This document shows, piece by piece, positions 43,593 through 52,522 of a stretch of DNA of 64,000 nucleotides (position 1 is its first letter; every line of letters starts with the position of its first letter). This stretch comes from Thermococcus argininiproducens. GTDB taxonomy: Archaea; Methanobacteriota_B; Thermococci; Thermococcales; Thermococcaceae. A program made the translations under genes and the position numbers. The notes under the pieces are model-generated. The model saw nothing but the letters and a program-made list of their open reading frames with translations. It did not search any database and was not told where the DNA came from. The DNA lies in contig NZ_CP080572.1 in NCBI RefSeq assembly GCF_023746595.1, positions 62,001 to 126,000 of the forward strand, given 5' to 3'.

Positions 43593-43792
43593 TTTATCTC
43601 GGGATCATGAGTGCATTAATCCCACTTAGCTTTCAATTCTTCTAAAGTCTTATTGGAACGAAAATTTCAGATTTGCTGAAAGCTCACATTCTGATCTTTC
43701 AATTCTTCTAAAGTCTTATTGGAACCTAGCTTTTGGGCCTTATTCATTCCCTCCGCACTAATCTTTCAATTCTTCTAAAGTCTTATTGGAAC

Positions 43793-44271
43793 AGGGGCGA
43801 ATTTTCCTCTAAATCCCCTATAAAACTATTAGAATACTTGAATTATATAAGGTTTTCTCCAAAGGGTCAATAATTGGGTCCCCACGAGCCTTTAATTCAG
43901 GAGCCTACATTAAACCCCAAGCGAATTAACCCCCTCAAAAATTTGGAAAATTTTAAGGTACGATATTGTTCACGAGACTTCCAGAGAACATATGGAATTC
44001 CAAATTAAAATTAAATGCATTATAAAATCTTAAAAGTGAAAAGATTCATTTTCCACTAGGAGAAAGTATTAAAGAAGTCTCAAGAACCCTCCACTCAGAA
44101 TTTCGAAAAAAATTCGTTACAAAAATTTAGAATTCTTGTAACCATTTGGGTGATAGTAACAAATGGTAACTAAAGACTTCCAAATTACCCAGAATACCCT
44201 AAATCCAAAAACAAACACTCAAAAAAGAGAAAACCAAAAAATAAGGCTTCCGAACAAGTATCGAAAAATTT
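43793..44271 (-). promoter_or_regulatory. CRISPR leader and upstream intergenic region
   Basis: This 479-base AT-rich gap holds the array leader. On the minus strand AACCTTATATAATT at 43841-43854 is a strong TATA element that would start the pre-crRNA near 43820, about 28 bases before the first repeat. Further out are an inverted repeat GTTACAA (44116-44122)/TTGTAAC (44136-44142), a perfect 8-base hairpin ACCATTTG (44141-44148)/CAAATGGT (44160-44167), and TTTCGAAA motifs. No convincing gene is present; a 70-codon plus-strand frame from 44163 has low-complexity content. Confidence 0.7.
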
Positions 44272-44967
44272 TCAATAACCCTCATAAAGCCTGTAGGCCA
44301 AAAACTTTGGAAGGCCCGCATCAATTATCTTTTTTACAGCCTCATCAATGTCATACTCCACCCTCTCAAAGATAATCTCATTACTATCAGTGTCTATGAA
44401 AGCATAGGCCGCCCTCCAGTCCCCATCCCTCGGTTGGCCCACTCCACCGGGGTTTATTATTCTCCTATTTCCAATCTCCTTAAGCATCTGCATGTGTGTA
44501 TGGCCCAAAATAAGGTTTCTCTGCTTAAAATATTTCAAAATCTCTAAAAATTCACTATCAGGGTACCAGGGAAATACATATTCATCCAGAGGGGCCCGTG
44601 GGGAACCGTGGATTATAAGAAAACTCTCGCCATCAACGTCAAATAACTGCCTTACAGGGAGTTTCCGGATAAATTCAAGGTTCTCAATGGTCATAACTTT
44701 CTCATGCCATCTTATTGCCTCTCTTGCATAGGGGTTAAATCCCCAACTTATACCAAAAGCAATTGCATTATCATGGTTTCCCCTAACGCATAGAATTTCC
44801 CTCTTCTCCATTTGCTCTTTAAAAAAGTCCACAACTTCGTTTGGGTTGGCCCCATAACCGACCAAATCGCCCATGCAAAAAATCACATCTGCTTTTTTAA
44901 CCTCTCTCCAGACTGCCTCTAGGGCCTCTAGGTTTGAATGGATGTCGCTTATGAGTCCAATCAGCAT
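44272..44967 (-). CDS. Metallophosphoesterase (YfcE/MJ0936-like)
   Basis: This 231-residue protein shows SDIHSN (7-12), CMGDLVGYG (about 31), VRGNHDNA (about 61), HGSPR (about 125) and LGHTH (about 153), the complete set of calcineurin-like metal ligands. Family members hydrolyse phosphodiesters; the substrate is unknown. It is larger than the paralog at 696-1208. Its transcript runs toward the CRISPR leader, and a hairpin at 44141-44167 could help end it. Confidence 0.87.
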   Translation of the reverse strand: MLIGLISDIHSNLEALEAVWREVKKADVIFCMGDLVGYGANPNEVVDFFKEQMEKREILCVRGNHDNAIAFGISWGFNPYAREAIRWHEKVMTIENLEFIRKLPVRQLFDVDGESFLIIHGSPRAPLDEYVFPWYPDSEFLEILKYFKQRNLILGHTHMQMLKEIGNRRIINPGGVGQPRDGDWRAAYAFIDTDSNEIIFERVEYDIDEAVKKIIDAGLPKFLAYRLYEGY

Positions 44968-45002
44968 GATATTTAATTGTCACAAAAGATTAAATCATTT
45001 TC

Positions 45003-46277
45003 TCAGCAGATTTTCTTAACTTCACCTACATAGCTTGGACTCACCTCATAAAACTCCTCTATAAGCCTCTGAAGTTTCTTTGATAGTTCAATTTGGACTC
45101 CCCACGAACCTTCGATGTATCCTTTGGCTGCCATCCTCCCAAGAAACTTCTTCATCTCCTCGCTTAATGGAGAAGGCTTGCATCTAGCCCAGGGCGTTCC
45201 CGGCAGGGGCATGAAGTAATGGGCTCTCACTTTTCCTCCTTTGCGCATTATCCATTTCATGAACTCAATACTCTTTCTCTGGCTTTCCTCGTTCTCGTTT
45301 GGAAGGCCCACTATAAAGTCCACCACTGGCTCTATGTCGTATTCAAGCATGTATTCGACAGCCTGTTTTACATGTTCCGTTGTATGCACGCGATGCATTG
45401 CTCTAAGCATATCATCATCCCCACTTTGGGCTCCTATGGCCAGTCTCCTATTGTCGGCATACTTCAAGAGAAGCTCTAGCGTTTCAGGTTTGATGAATTC
45501 CGGCCTTACCTCACTTGGGAAAGTTCCGTAGAACAATCTCCTTCCTTCTTCCCTGAGGGGTTGAAGGGCCTTTAAGAGGGCTTCAAGTTTGTTCAGGTTT
45601 AAAATAGCTCCAGGAGATCCGTAGGCGAAGGCGTTTGGAGTTATGTAGCGCATGTCTTTCATTCTCTTGGAGTACTTCACTATCTGATCTATCGGCCTGT
45701 GGCGCATTCTAAAGCCTTTGACGTAGGGAGTCTGACAGTAATAGCAACCAAAGGGACATCCCCGACTTATTTCTATTGGAGCTATTAAGCGGGAACTTTC
45801 GGCAAACGGAGGGAACTTTGTGAAGTCATCAACCCTAGCAAAGCCTGTAAAAGTAAACTCATCGTTTAAATAGAAAGCCAACCCTTGAATATTTAACAAA
45901 TCTCTCGTCAGTCTAAAATCGCTCCTCTTTAGCAGACTCAAGAGCTGAAATATGATCTCCTCTCCCTCACCAATGGCCGCTATGTCAAAACCCAGATGAT
46001 TTAAGGTGTGCTTTGGCATTGCAGTTGCGTGATAACCACCAGCAACTAAAAGAGCATTGGTATTTTCTTTTAGGATTTTAACTTCTTCCTGAACGTCCCA
46101 TATCTCTTCAGTGAAGAAAGAGTAAAGAACTACTTTGGGCCTTGCCTTTAAAATCTCGGCAAAATCTTTTGTTATCAGAAGCTCGCCAATATCGAAACCC
46201 TGGGCTTCTAAAGCTCCCAAGAGATGCACAAAAGCATTGTGATTGCGGCGTGTCATTCTAATAGCTATCCCATGCAT
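45003..46277 (-). CDS. B12-binding domain/radical SAM protein (MJ0865 family-like)
   Basis: This 424-residue protein has an N-terminal cobalamin-binding-like Rossmann domain (about 30-130: LLVAGGYHATAMPKHTL, AIGEGEEIIFQL) and a radical SAM core with GCPFGCYYCQTPYVKG (CxxxCxxC, about 175), followed by AFAYGSPGAI, RRLAIGAQSGDDDML and DFIVGLPNENEE. The reaction is unknown. The ATG at 46277 lies close to the expected start site from the AAATATTTTAAAACCC promoter around 46293-46308, suggesting a short or absent leader. Confidence 0.85.
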   Translation of the reverse strand: MHGIAIRMTRRNHNAFVHLLGALEAQGFDIGELLITKDFAEILKARPKVVLYSFFTEEIWDVQEEVKILKENTNALLVAGGYHATAMPKHTLNHLGFDIAAIGEGEEIIFQLLSLLKRSDFRLTRDLLNIQGLAFYLNDEFTFTGFARVDDFTKFPPFAESSRLIAPIEISRGCPFGCYYCQTPYVKGFRMRHRPIDQIVKYSKRMKDMRYITPNAFAYGSPGAILNLNKLEALLKALQPLREEGRRLFYGTFPSEVRPEFIKPETLELLLKYADNRRLAIGAQSGDDDMLRAMHRVHTTEHVKQAVEYMLEYDIEPVVDFIVGLPNENEESQRKSIEFMKWIMRKGGKVRAHYFMPLPGTPWARCKPSPLSEEMKKFLGRMAAKGYIEGSWGVQIELSKKLQRLIEEFYEVSPSYVGEVKKIC

Positions 46278-46347
46278 GATAAAAACTCAGAAGAGGGTTT
46301 TAAAATATTTGCCCAAATTGTAGAAAAGACAAAAGAAAGAAAGGCTA

Positions 46348-46551
46348 TCAAGCTTTGATAGCGAGTTTGATGTCCTCTGCTTTGACTGTCTTTCTGCCGG
46401 CGTGCTTTGCAAGGTCAACGGCCTTCTTAGCGATCTCCATAGCCTTCTCCTCAAGGTGCTCGGCCATAACCTTTGCAGCCTCTTCACTAACTCTTGGTGC
46501 ACCAGCCTTTCTAATCAACCTATCAATTGGGGCAATTGGCAACTCAGCCAT
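46348..46551 (-). CDS. Archaeal histone
   Basis: This 67-residue protein is a complete histone fold: [20 protein letters not shown], then [20 protein letters not shown], then [19 protein letters not shown]. It forms dimers and extended histone-DNA filaments. The ATG at 46551 (MAELPIAP) follows AGGAGGTG; upstream in-frame GTG/TTG codons are not used. A strong promoter is at 46609-46625, and a T-rich run after the stop (about 46322-46345) is a likely terminator. Confidence 0.96.
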   Translation of the reverse strand: MAELPIAPIDRLIRKAGAPRVSEEAAKVMAEHLEEKAMEIAKKAVDLAKHAGRKTVKAEDIKLAIKA

Positions 46552-46608
46552 ACCCAACACCTCCTAAAGTTGTGTAAATTGGTATTTGCATTTTATTTTA
46601 TGAAAGAA

Positions 46609-46625
46609 GTTATATATAAACCTTT
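46609..46625 (-). promoter_or_regulatory. Histone gene promoter
   Basis: On the minus strand AAAGGTTTATATATAAC is one of the strongest BRE/TATA elements in the window, followed by a leader of about 40 bases with GGAGGTG. Confidence 0.65.
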
Positions 46626-47008
46626 CGGAAAAGAGGCCCTTTTAGGCAAATACTCGGATAGTCACCATACATTTGGGGACAGTTAAAACATCTCACCAGT
46701 GGATAAAGAGAGTGAGAAATTTTATAGGGTTTGGTCTCTACAGTTCGAAAATAGAGGAATCCCCACAGTTGCTGATTTCTTTTATATTTATCACCCTTTG
46801 ATTTGATGTTTAGCATTATTGACCATACAGATCCAGAAAAACATTGCAAAGTATGTAGCAGTTTAGCAAGAATGAATCATGGGGCAGAGCGGCCTATATT
46901 GGAGTGGAATAGGGTCCCCTTTACTATTTTTCTTTTCCACATATATGTCCCGCAATGGTTATATTATCCTCTGCAAATTCTATTCTATAAAGTATCGAGG
47001 TGGTAAAA
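46626..47008. other. Intergenic region between histone and RuBisCO genes
   Basis: This region of about 380 bases holds the RuBisCO promoter (TTATATTAT near 46959-46967, start site about 46985) and a second AAATTTTATAGGG box near 46711-46723 that could drive a longer transcript. A plus-strand frame from 46806 to 47006 encodes 66 residues with one CxxC pair and ends inside the RuBisCO ribosome-binding site; it has no ribosome-binding site and I do not call it a gene. Confidence 0.45.
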
Positions 47009-48343
47009 ATGCCAGAGAAGTTTGATAAGATATACGACTACTATGTCGACAAGACCTACGAGCCCAACTTCAAAAGAGATATTGTAGCTGTTTTCAGAGT
47101 GACTCCTGCAGATGGCTACACTATAGAACAAGCCGCCGGTGCTGTGGCAGCCGAAAGCTCCACCGGGACATGGACTACTCTTTACCAATGGTATGAAGAG
47201 GAAAGATGGAGCGATCTCTCAGCAAAGGCCTATGATTTCCATGACATGGAAGACGGAAGCTGGATAGTGAAAATAGCCTATCCGGCCCATGCCTTTGAAG
47301 AATGGAACCTCCCCGGCCTTCTTGCATCAATAGCAGGTAATGTCTTTGGGATGAAGAGAGTAAAGGGATTAAGGCTCGAAGACCTTTACCTACCGGAAAT
47401 AGTGCTCCGAGACTTTAGCGGACCCAATAAGGGTATCGAAGGAGTAAGAGAAATACTTGAAATCAGAGACAGGCCCATTTATGGTGTAGTCCCCAAACCA
47501 AAGGTTGGCTACTCCCCCGAAGAGCTAGAAAAACTATCTTATGAACTTCTATCTGCAGGGGCAGATTATATGAAAGACGACGAAAACCTGACTGGCCCCT
47601 GGTACAACCGCTTTGAAGAAAGGGCTGACGTAATGGCAAGAGTTATAGACAAAGTGGAATCAGAAACTGGAGAAAAGAAAACATGGTTCGCAAACATAAC
47701 CGCTGATATCAGGGAAATGGAAAACAGACTTGAGATTCTAGCCGAATACGGCCTGCCCCACGCAATGGTCGATGTTGTAATAGTCGGATGGGGCAACTTA
47801 GAATATATACGAGATCTAGCAGAAGACTATGACATCGCTTTACACGCCCACAGAGCCATGCATGCCACCTTCACAAGAAACCCCTACCACGGAATATCAA
47901 TGTTCGTCCTTGCAAAACTCTACAGGATAATCGGCCTTGATCAGCTTCACGTTGGAACTGCTGGGGCTGGAAAGCTCGAGGGTGGAAAGTGGGATGTTAT
48001 ACAAAATGCCAGAATCTTAAGGGAGAAGCACTATAAACCGGAAGATAATGATGTATTCCACTTGGAGCAGAAGTTCTACCACATTAAGCCAGCATTCCCA
48101 ACAAGTTCCGGTGGACTTCACCCTGGAAACTTGCCTGCAGTCATAGAAGCCCTTGGAACTGATATAGTCCTCCAATTGGGTGGAGGTACATTGGGACACC
48201 CAGATGGGCCAGCTGCTGGAGCCAAAGCAGTTAGACAGGCATTGGATGCCATCATCCAAGGAATCTCACTGGATGAGTACGCAAAGACTCACAAAGAGCT
48301 AGCAAGGGCCCTCGAAAAGTGGGGCCATGTCACTCCAGTTTGA
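47009..48343 (+). CDS. rbcL: Ribulose-1,5-bisphosphate carboxylase large subunit, type III
   Basis: This 444-residue protein is of the archaeal form III class. The active-site Lys carbamylation motif is GADYMKDDENLTG near residue 185; GAGKLEGG, HAHRAMHATFTR and GGGTLGHPDGPAAGA supply substrate-binding loops. In Thermococcales the enzyme works in AMP/nucleoside salvage, turning ribulose bisphosphate and CO2 into 3-phosphoglycerate. The ATG at 47009 follows GAGGTGG by five bases; the GTG nine bases before it overlaps that site and is rejected. No small-subunit gene is present, as expected. Confidence 0.96.
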   Translation: MPEKFDKIYDYYVDKTYEPNFKRDIVAVFRVTPADGYTIEQAAGAVAAESSTGTWTTLYQWYEEERWSDLSAKAYDFHDMEDGSWIVKIAYPAHAFEEWNLPGLLASIAGNVFGMKRVKGLRLEDLYLPEIVLRDFSGPNKGIEGVREILEIRDRPIYGVVPKPKVGYSPEELEKLSYELLSAGADYMKDDENLTGPWYNRFEERADVMARVIDKVESETGEKKTWFANITADIREMENRLEILAEYGLPHAMVDVVIVGWGNLEYIRDLAEDYDIALHAHRAMHATFTRNPYHGISMFVLAKLYRIIGLDQLHVGTAGAGKLEGGKWDVIQNARILREKHYKPEDNDVFHLEQKFYHIKPAFPTSSGGLHPGNLPAVIEALGTDIVLQLGGGTLGHPDGPAAGAKAVRQALDAIIQGISLDEYAKTHKELARALEKWGHVTPV

Positions 48344-48434
48344 CGGATTTTCTCTCTTCTTTTTGTCTCTTATTCGAACATTACTCCCAAAAGCCATTTA
48401 TTACCTTCCATTAATTTGAAAATGGTGAAAGCTC

Positions 48435-49013
48435 ATGCATCCAGAAGGGTTCTTAGAAGTTATCACAGGTCCCATGTTTGCCGGAAAAACAAGCGAGCTC
48501 ATTAAGAGGATTGAAAGGCAAATATTTGCAAAAAGAAAAGCGGCCCTTTTCAAGCCATCTATAGATAATCGCTACAGTGAAGATAAAGTCGTGGCCCATA
48601 ACGGACTAAGCTACGAAGCTTTTGTTGTGCCGACAACGGAAGAAGGAGTTGAGATGATATACCGGAAAACTAAAGAAGAAGGCTTTGAGGTTATAGGCGT
48701 CGATGAAGTGCAGTTCTTCCCTATGTCAATAGTAGGAATTCTCAACAAACTGGCCGATGAGGGCATTTATGTCATCGCTTCTGGACTTAACTTAGATTTC
48801 AAAGGGGACGCTTTTGAGGTTACGAAAGAACTACTGGCAATGGCGGATAACATAGTGTATCTAACAGCAATATGCAGTGTTTGTGGAGGAGAGGCCACAA
48901 GAACCCAAAGACTCATAAATGGAAAACCAGCTCCCCGTGACTCACCTAGAATACTCGTGGGTGGAATGGAGGCCTATGAAGCAAGATGCAGGAAACATCA
49001 CATAGTACCTTAG
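48435..49013 (+). CDS. tdk: Thymidine kinase
   Basis: This 192-residue type II enzyme has the P-loop [14 protein letters not shown] (about 12-25), Walker B-like [10 protein letters not shown] (about 90), a zinc-binding lasso with [14 protein letters not shown] and a C-terminal CRKHH pair. It phosphorylates thymidine in pyrimidine salvage. The ATG follows GGTGAAAGCTC. Its stop overlaps the end of the convergent alaX gene by four bases. Confidence 0.94.
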   Translation: MHPEGFLEVITGPMFAGKTSELIKRIERQIFAKRKAALFKPSIDNRYSEDKVVAHNGLSYEAFVVPTTEEGVEMIYRKTKEEGFEVIGVDEVQFFPMSIVGILNKLADEGIYVIASGLNLDFKGDAFEVTKELLAMADNIVYLTAICSVCGGEATRTQRLINGKPAPRDSPRILVGGMEAYEARCRKHHIVP

Positions 49014-49456
49014 ACTACATCGAAGCTTATCTCCAAAAGCTCTTTGCTTTTCCTAAACCTAACTTTCCTGATCTTTATCTCCCCAATTTCTCCGGTTGTT
49101 TTTGTATGGTCTTTGTTGCAAGCATTCACGTTCCATCCCTCAATAACAACTATCTTGAGCGTTCTCACTTCAGATGGAATTGGAAAGAGGTCATACATAT
49201 CCTCCCCAAATCTGCTTTCTGCCTCTTCTCTTGGGAGCTCATATACTTTAATTGGAACATTTTCTTTGATTTTCCTATTAGCAAGCCCTTCGATCATTGT
49301 AATCTCCTCTTTCGTAGGCTTTCTGTTGAACTTAACCGTTAATCTCCCATGATTACCATCTACATGAACGCTTGCCGTCCACTTGGCCCCTTCACCCAAA
49401 ACCCTCACAACGGCCCCTTTAAGGACATGAAGAGCCGTATGAGTTTTGATCTCCAT
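49010..49456 (-). CDS. alaX: Alanyl-tRNA editing protein AlaX, short form
   Basis: This 148-residue protein is a free-standing editing domain: [12 protein letters not shown] (HxxxH, residues 5-13) and [15 protein letters not shown] (C-x3-H, about 115) provide zinc ligands that hydrolyse Ser- or Gly-tRNA(Ala). It lacks the N-terminal glycine-rich domain of larger AlaX forms. It is preceded by the threonine operon on the same strand with a gap of 14 bases, so it may be co-transcribed with asd. Confidence 0.88.
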   Translation of the reverse strand: MEIKTHTALHVLKGAVVRVLGEGAKWTASVHVDGNHGRLTVKFNRKPTKEEITMIEGLANRKIKENVPIKVYELPREEAESRFGEDMYDLFPIPSEVRTLKIVVIEGWNVNACNKDHTKTTGEIGEIKIRKVRFRKSKELLEISFDVV

Positions 49457-49470
49457 TTCACACCCTCCCT

Positions 49471-50478
49471 TTACAAAATTCCTTTTCTATAAGCTAGCTC
49501 GGCATTTAAAATTGAACCCCCAGCGGCTCCCCTAATAAGATTGTGTCCTAAAGTGACATATTTAAACTCCCCTTCACCAATTCTTTCCAATCTTCCAACC
49601 GTAACCGTCATACCATTGCCCAAATCCCTATGAAGCCTCGGCTGTGGGATTTCTTCATAGACAATCGGCTTTGCATATGAGGGCAGTTTCAGCTCTTTCA
49701 ATGGGTCAAAGCAACCTAATACTTTTTTAAGCTCCTCAACTTCGGCATCTTCCTCAAGTTCTATGAAAACAGCTTCTGTGTGTCCATGTAAAACCGGAAC
49801 CCTCACGGTCAAGGCCGAGATTTTGAGCCTTGCTGGAGTTATCCTATCTTTTTCAAATCTTCCCAGTATTTTCCTCGATTCATTCTCAATTTTCTTCTCT
49901 TCTCCCTCTATGTAGGGTATGACATTATCAAAAATCTGTACTGCACTTAACCCTTTAAAACCCGCTCCTGAGATTGCCTGCATGGTTGCAACGTTAACTT
50001 TCTTTAACCCAAAGCCCGAGAGTGCTTTAACAGATAACACGAGTATGGCCGTAGAACAGTTCGGATTCGTGATTATGAACCCCTCCCAGCCACGCTTTTC
50101 CCTCTGCACTTCAACCAAACTTAGGTGTTCCCCGTTTATCTCAGGAACTAAAATAGGAACATCTTCTTCATATCGGTGTGAGGAGGCATTGGAAAATACT
50201 GGAATTTTCTCTGCAAGCTTTTTTTCAACTTTTCCAGCAATTGAAGAGGGAAGGGCCGAGAAGACTAAATCTGCATTTCCATCAAACTCTTCCAGGCTTT
50301 CTATCCTCATCTCTCCTATCTCCTCAGATACCTCCCACGTAGCGAGTTCTCTAAACCTCTTCCCTCTCGATCTCTGGGAAGCTATGAGGTATTTCACATC
50401 AAACCAAGGATGGTTCTCCAGGAGTCTTATAAAGCTCTGGCCCACCAATCCCGTTGCTCCTAAAATTGCTATCTCCAT
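49471..50478 (-). CDS. asd: Aspartate-semialdehyde dehydrogenase
   Basis: This 335-residue enzyme has the NADP motif [14 protein letters not shown], the catalytic Cys in [11 protein letters not shown] (about 137), AISGAGFKG and the late His in [11 protein letters not shown]. It reduces aspartyl phosphate to aspartate semialdehyde for threonine synthesis. It is the last of four overlapping genes (aspartokinase, thrB, thrC, asd), its start overlapping the thrC stop by one base. Confidence 0.94.
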   Translation of the reverse strand: MEIAILGATGLVGQSFIRLLENHPWFDVKYLIASQRSRGKRFRELATWEVSEEIGEMRIESLEEFDGNADLVFSALPSSIAGKVEKKLAEKIPVFSNASSHRYEEDVPILVPEINGEHLSLVEVQREKRGWEGFIITNPNCSTAILVLSVKALSGFGLKKVNVATMQAISGAGFKGLSAVQIFDNVIPYIEGEEKKIENESRKILGRFEKDRITPARLKISALTVRVPVLHGHTEAVFIELEEDAEVEELKKVLGCFDPLKELKLPSYAKPIVYEEIPQPRLHRDLGNGMTVTVGRLERIGEGEFKYVTLGHNLIRGAAGGSILNAELAYRKGIL

Positions 50479-51650
50479 TAAAGAACCTCCTTGAATGCCT
50501 CTAAGCTTGGCTCTATTGGTTCTGGAAGCTCAAAGCCCTCAAGAATTATGTTAGGATCCTTTAGCCCGTGTCCCGTCGTTATCAGAACCACGCTCTCATC
50601 TTCTTCGATTTCATTCCTTAGCTTCATTAACCCGGCAAGAGAGGAAGCAGATGCTGGCTCAACAAATATTCCTTCCTTCGATGCAAGCATTTTCTGGGCT
50701 TTCAGTATCTCTTCATCACTCACACTCTCCAAAACCCCTCTAGACTCTTCAACGGCCCGCCAGGCTTTTGGCCAGTTGGCTGGATTTCCAATTCTTATAG
50801 CAGTTGCAACTGTCTCGGGCTTCTCAAGGGGTTTGAACTCCCTCCTCTCCTTCCACGCTCTAGCCAGAGGTGATGCTCCCTCCGCCTGGATTCCAATCAT
50901 TTGAGGGAGTTTATCTATAAAACCAGCTTCGTAAAGCTCTTTAAATCCTTTCCAAATTGCCGAGATGTTTCCCGCATTTCCCACGGGCAGGATAACCTTA
51001 TCAGGAACAAACCCAAGCTGATCGAAGATTTCAAAAGCTATGGTCTTTTGGCCCTCTAACCGGAAGGGGTTTATGGAATTGAGCATGTAAACGCCCAACT
51101 CACTGCTGGCCTCCACCACGACCTTTAGCGCATCATCAAAGTTCCCTCTAACCGGAACCACTTTCGCACCATAAACTATTGCCTGTGCAAGCTTTCCTAA
51201 TGCAATTTTTCCGCTTGGGACTAAAACATAGGCTTTTATGTTTGATTTGGCAGCATAGGCCGCTAAAGATGCTGAGGTATTGCCTGTAGAGGCACAGATC
51301 ACCTTATCCATGCCAAGCTCTAGGGCTTTGCTAACTCCCACAGTCATCCCCCTATCCTTAAAAGAGCCCGTTGGATTGGCACCTTCGTTTTTCACGTAGA
51401 CTTCTTTCATCCCAAGCTCAGTTTGCAGGTTCTCTAAGCGGTAGATGGGTGTTCCACCTTCGTTAAGTGAGACCCTTTTTTCAACCGGAATGAAGCTCTT
51501 GTATTTCCAGAGCGTTATATTTTTGCCATCGAAGATGTTCTCAACTTCCCCTAGATCTACGAGGACTTCAAGCAGACCACCACATTCACACCTGTATCTG
51601 ACTTCTTCTGAACTATATTCTCTTCCACATTCTATACACCGCAAAATCAT
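50478..51650 (-). CDS. thrC: Threonine synthase
   Basis: This 390-residue PLP enzyme has an N-terminal Cys-rich segment (LRCIECGREYSSEEVRYRCECGG), the PLP-binding Lys in GANPTGSFKDRGMTVG (about 105) and the phosphate-binding glycine loop PVGNAGNISAIWKG. It converts O-phosphohomoserine to threonine. The start overlaps the thrB stop (ATGA-type) and the gene is second to last in the operon. Confidence 0.95.
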   Translation of the reverse strand: MILRCIECGREYSSEEVRYRCECGGLLEVLVDLGEVENIFDGKNITLWKYKSFIPVEKRVSLNEGGTPIYRLENLQTELGMKEVYVKNEGANPTGSFKDRGMTVGVSKALELGMDKVICASTGNTSASLAAYAAKSNIKAYVLVPSGKIALGKLAQAIVYGAKVVPVRGNFDDALKVVVEASSELGVYMLNSINPFRLEGQKTIAFEIFDQLGFVPDKVILPVGNAGNISAIWKGFKELYEAGFIDKLPQMIGIQAEGASPLARAWKERREFKPLEKPETVATAIRIGNPANWPKAWRAVEESRGVLESVSDEEILKAQKMLASKEGIFVEPASASSLAGLMKLRNEIEEDESVVLITTGHGLKDPNIILEGFELPEPIEPSLEAFKEVL

Positions 51651-52522
51651 TCTGCTCCTCCTCCAACTCCGCTTATAAAGTATTCAGCTTTAATACCCTC
51701 CTCTTCAAAGGCTTCTACAACAGCCTTTCCAATTTCTTTAAGATTATCTCCAAGGGCAAATACCGCGGGCCCAGAACCAGAAATTGATAGCCCATAAGCC
51801 CCATTCTCCAGTGCCGCCCTTCTAACTTTATCGAACCATGCGATCAGGGGTTTCCTATATGGAATTGCCAGATAATCATCCAATAATCTCCCTGCCTCTT
51901 CTATATCCCCCTCTTCCAAAGCTAACACCAAAGAACTGGCAAGGGCTAAATTTTTGACGGCATCACGCAACGGTACGTATTTTGGTAAGAGTTCCCTTGC
52001 TTTTTTAGTACTCACCTTCACTTCAGGTAGCACTACAACTAGTTTGAGCTTTACATCAATTTTAACCACATTAAGGGGGAACAGAGAGTTCAGAACTACA
52101 AATCCCCCAAATAGGGCAGGAACTACATTATCTCCATGAGGAGTTCCAGAAGCCACTTTTTCTCCTTCCAAAGCTGCCCTTAGAATTGTCTCCTTATCCT
52201 CTACCCCTAAGAGCTTTGCGATTGCTAAGGCGCCACCTAAAGCAGAGGCTCCAGAACTGCCAAGCCCACTCGTTGGTCTTATTCCTTTCTTAATCTTCAT
52301 TTTAAAGCCACTCTCAACTCCAACTTCCCCTAATAGAGATAAAGCCGAAACAGAGGCAACATTCCTACTCGGATCCTCTGGAACCTCATAACCCTCAACC
52401 TTCACCTCAACCTCATCGGCTAATTTGACCTCAATCACGTCCATTGGTTTTTCCAGACAAAGGCCAAAAACATCGAATCCTGGTCCAAAGTTTGCTATCG
52501 TAGCAGGAGCAGATACTTTCAT
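51647..52522 (-). CDS. thrB: Homoserine kinase
   Basis: This 291-residue GHMP-family kinase has the ATP loop PTSGLGSSGASALGGALA near residue 88 and the C-terminal GLSISGSGPAVFALGD motif. It phosphorylates homoserine for threonine synthase, encoded immediately downstream. Its start overlaps the aspartokinase stop by four bases. A homoserine dehydrogenase gene is not in the window and must lie elsewhere. Confidence 0.94.
   Translation of the reverse strand: MKVSAPATIANFGPGFDVFGLCLEKPMDVIEVKLADEVEVKVEGYEVPEDPSRNVASVSALSLLGEVGVESGFKMKIKKGIRPTSGLGSSGASALGGALAIAKLLGVEDKETILRAALEGEKVASGTPHGDNVVPALFGGFVVLNSLFPLNVVKIDVKLKLVVVLPEVKVSTKKARELLPKYVPLRDAVKNLALASSLVLALEEGDIEEAGRLLDDYLAIPYRKPLIAWFDKVRRAALENGAYGLSISGSGPAVFALGDNLKEIGKAVVEAFEEEGIKAEYFISGVGGGAE

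Larger units (their letters stand above)
42627..43792 (-). CRISPR. CRISPR array: 18 repeats, 17 spacers, minus-strand transcription
   Basis: There are 18 identical 30-base repeats; on the plus strand each begins CTTTCAATTC and ends CTTATTGGAAC. The minus-strand form starts GTTCCAATAAG and ends ATTGAAAG, matching the Pyrococcus repeat type and its 8-base crRNA tag. Repeat starts are 42627, 42695, 42761, 42829, 42896, 42962, 43027, 43094, 43161, 43231, 43294, 43362, 43428, 43496, 43563, 43630, 43696 and 43763. Spacers are 33-40 bases. Spacers 1-4 (42657-42895) recur exactly as spacers 11-14 (43324-43562). The leader is at the high-coordinate side, so 43763 is the youngest end. No degenerate terminal repeat is seen. 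Confidence 0.98.

Noticed and set aside
42718-43645. Two plus-strand frames of 75 and 86 codons inside the CRISPR array
   Set aside because: They are made of repeat and spacer sequence; their near identity comes from the duplicated spacer block.
44163-44375. Seventy-codon plus-strand frame next to the CRISPR leader
   Set aside because: Its translation is low-complexity (Lys, Asn, Gln, Thr) and its end overlaps the phosphoesterase gene antisense; no ribosome-binding site.
46806-47006. Plus-strand frame of 66 codons with a CxxC pair just before RuBisCO
   Set aside because: It lacks a ribosome-binding site, its C-terminal half is unlike a folded protein, and it ends inside the RuBisCO ribosome-binding site, as expected for a chance frame across a promoter.
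49919-50494. Plus-strand frame of 191 codons opposite asd
   Set aside because: It is fully antisense to a clear aspartate-semialdehyde dehydrogenase and has no recognisable domain or start signal.
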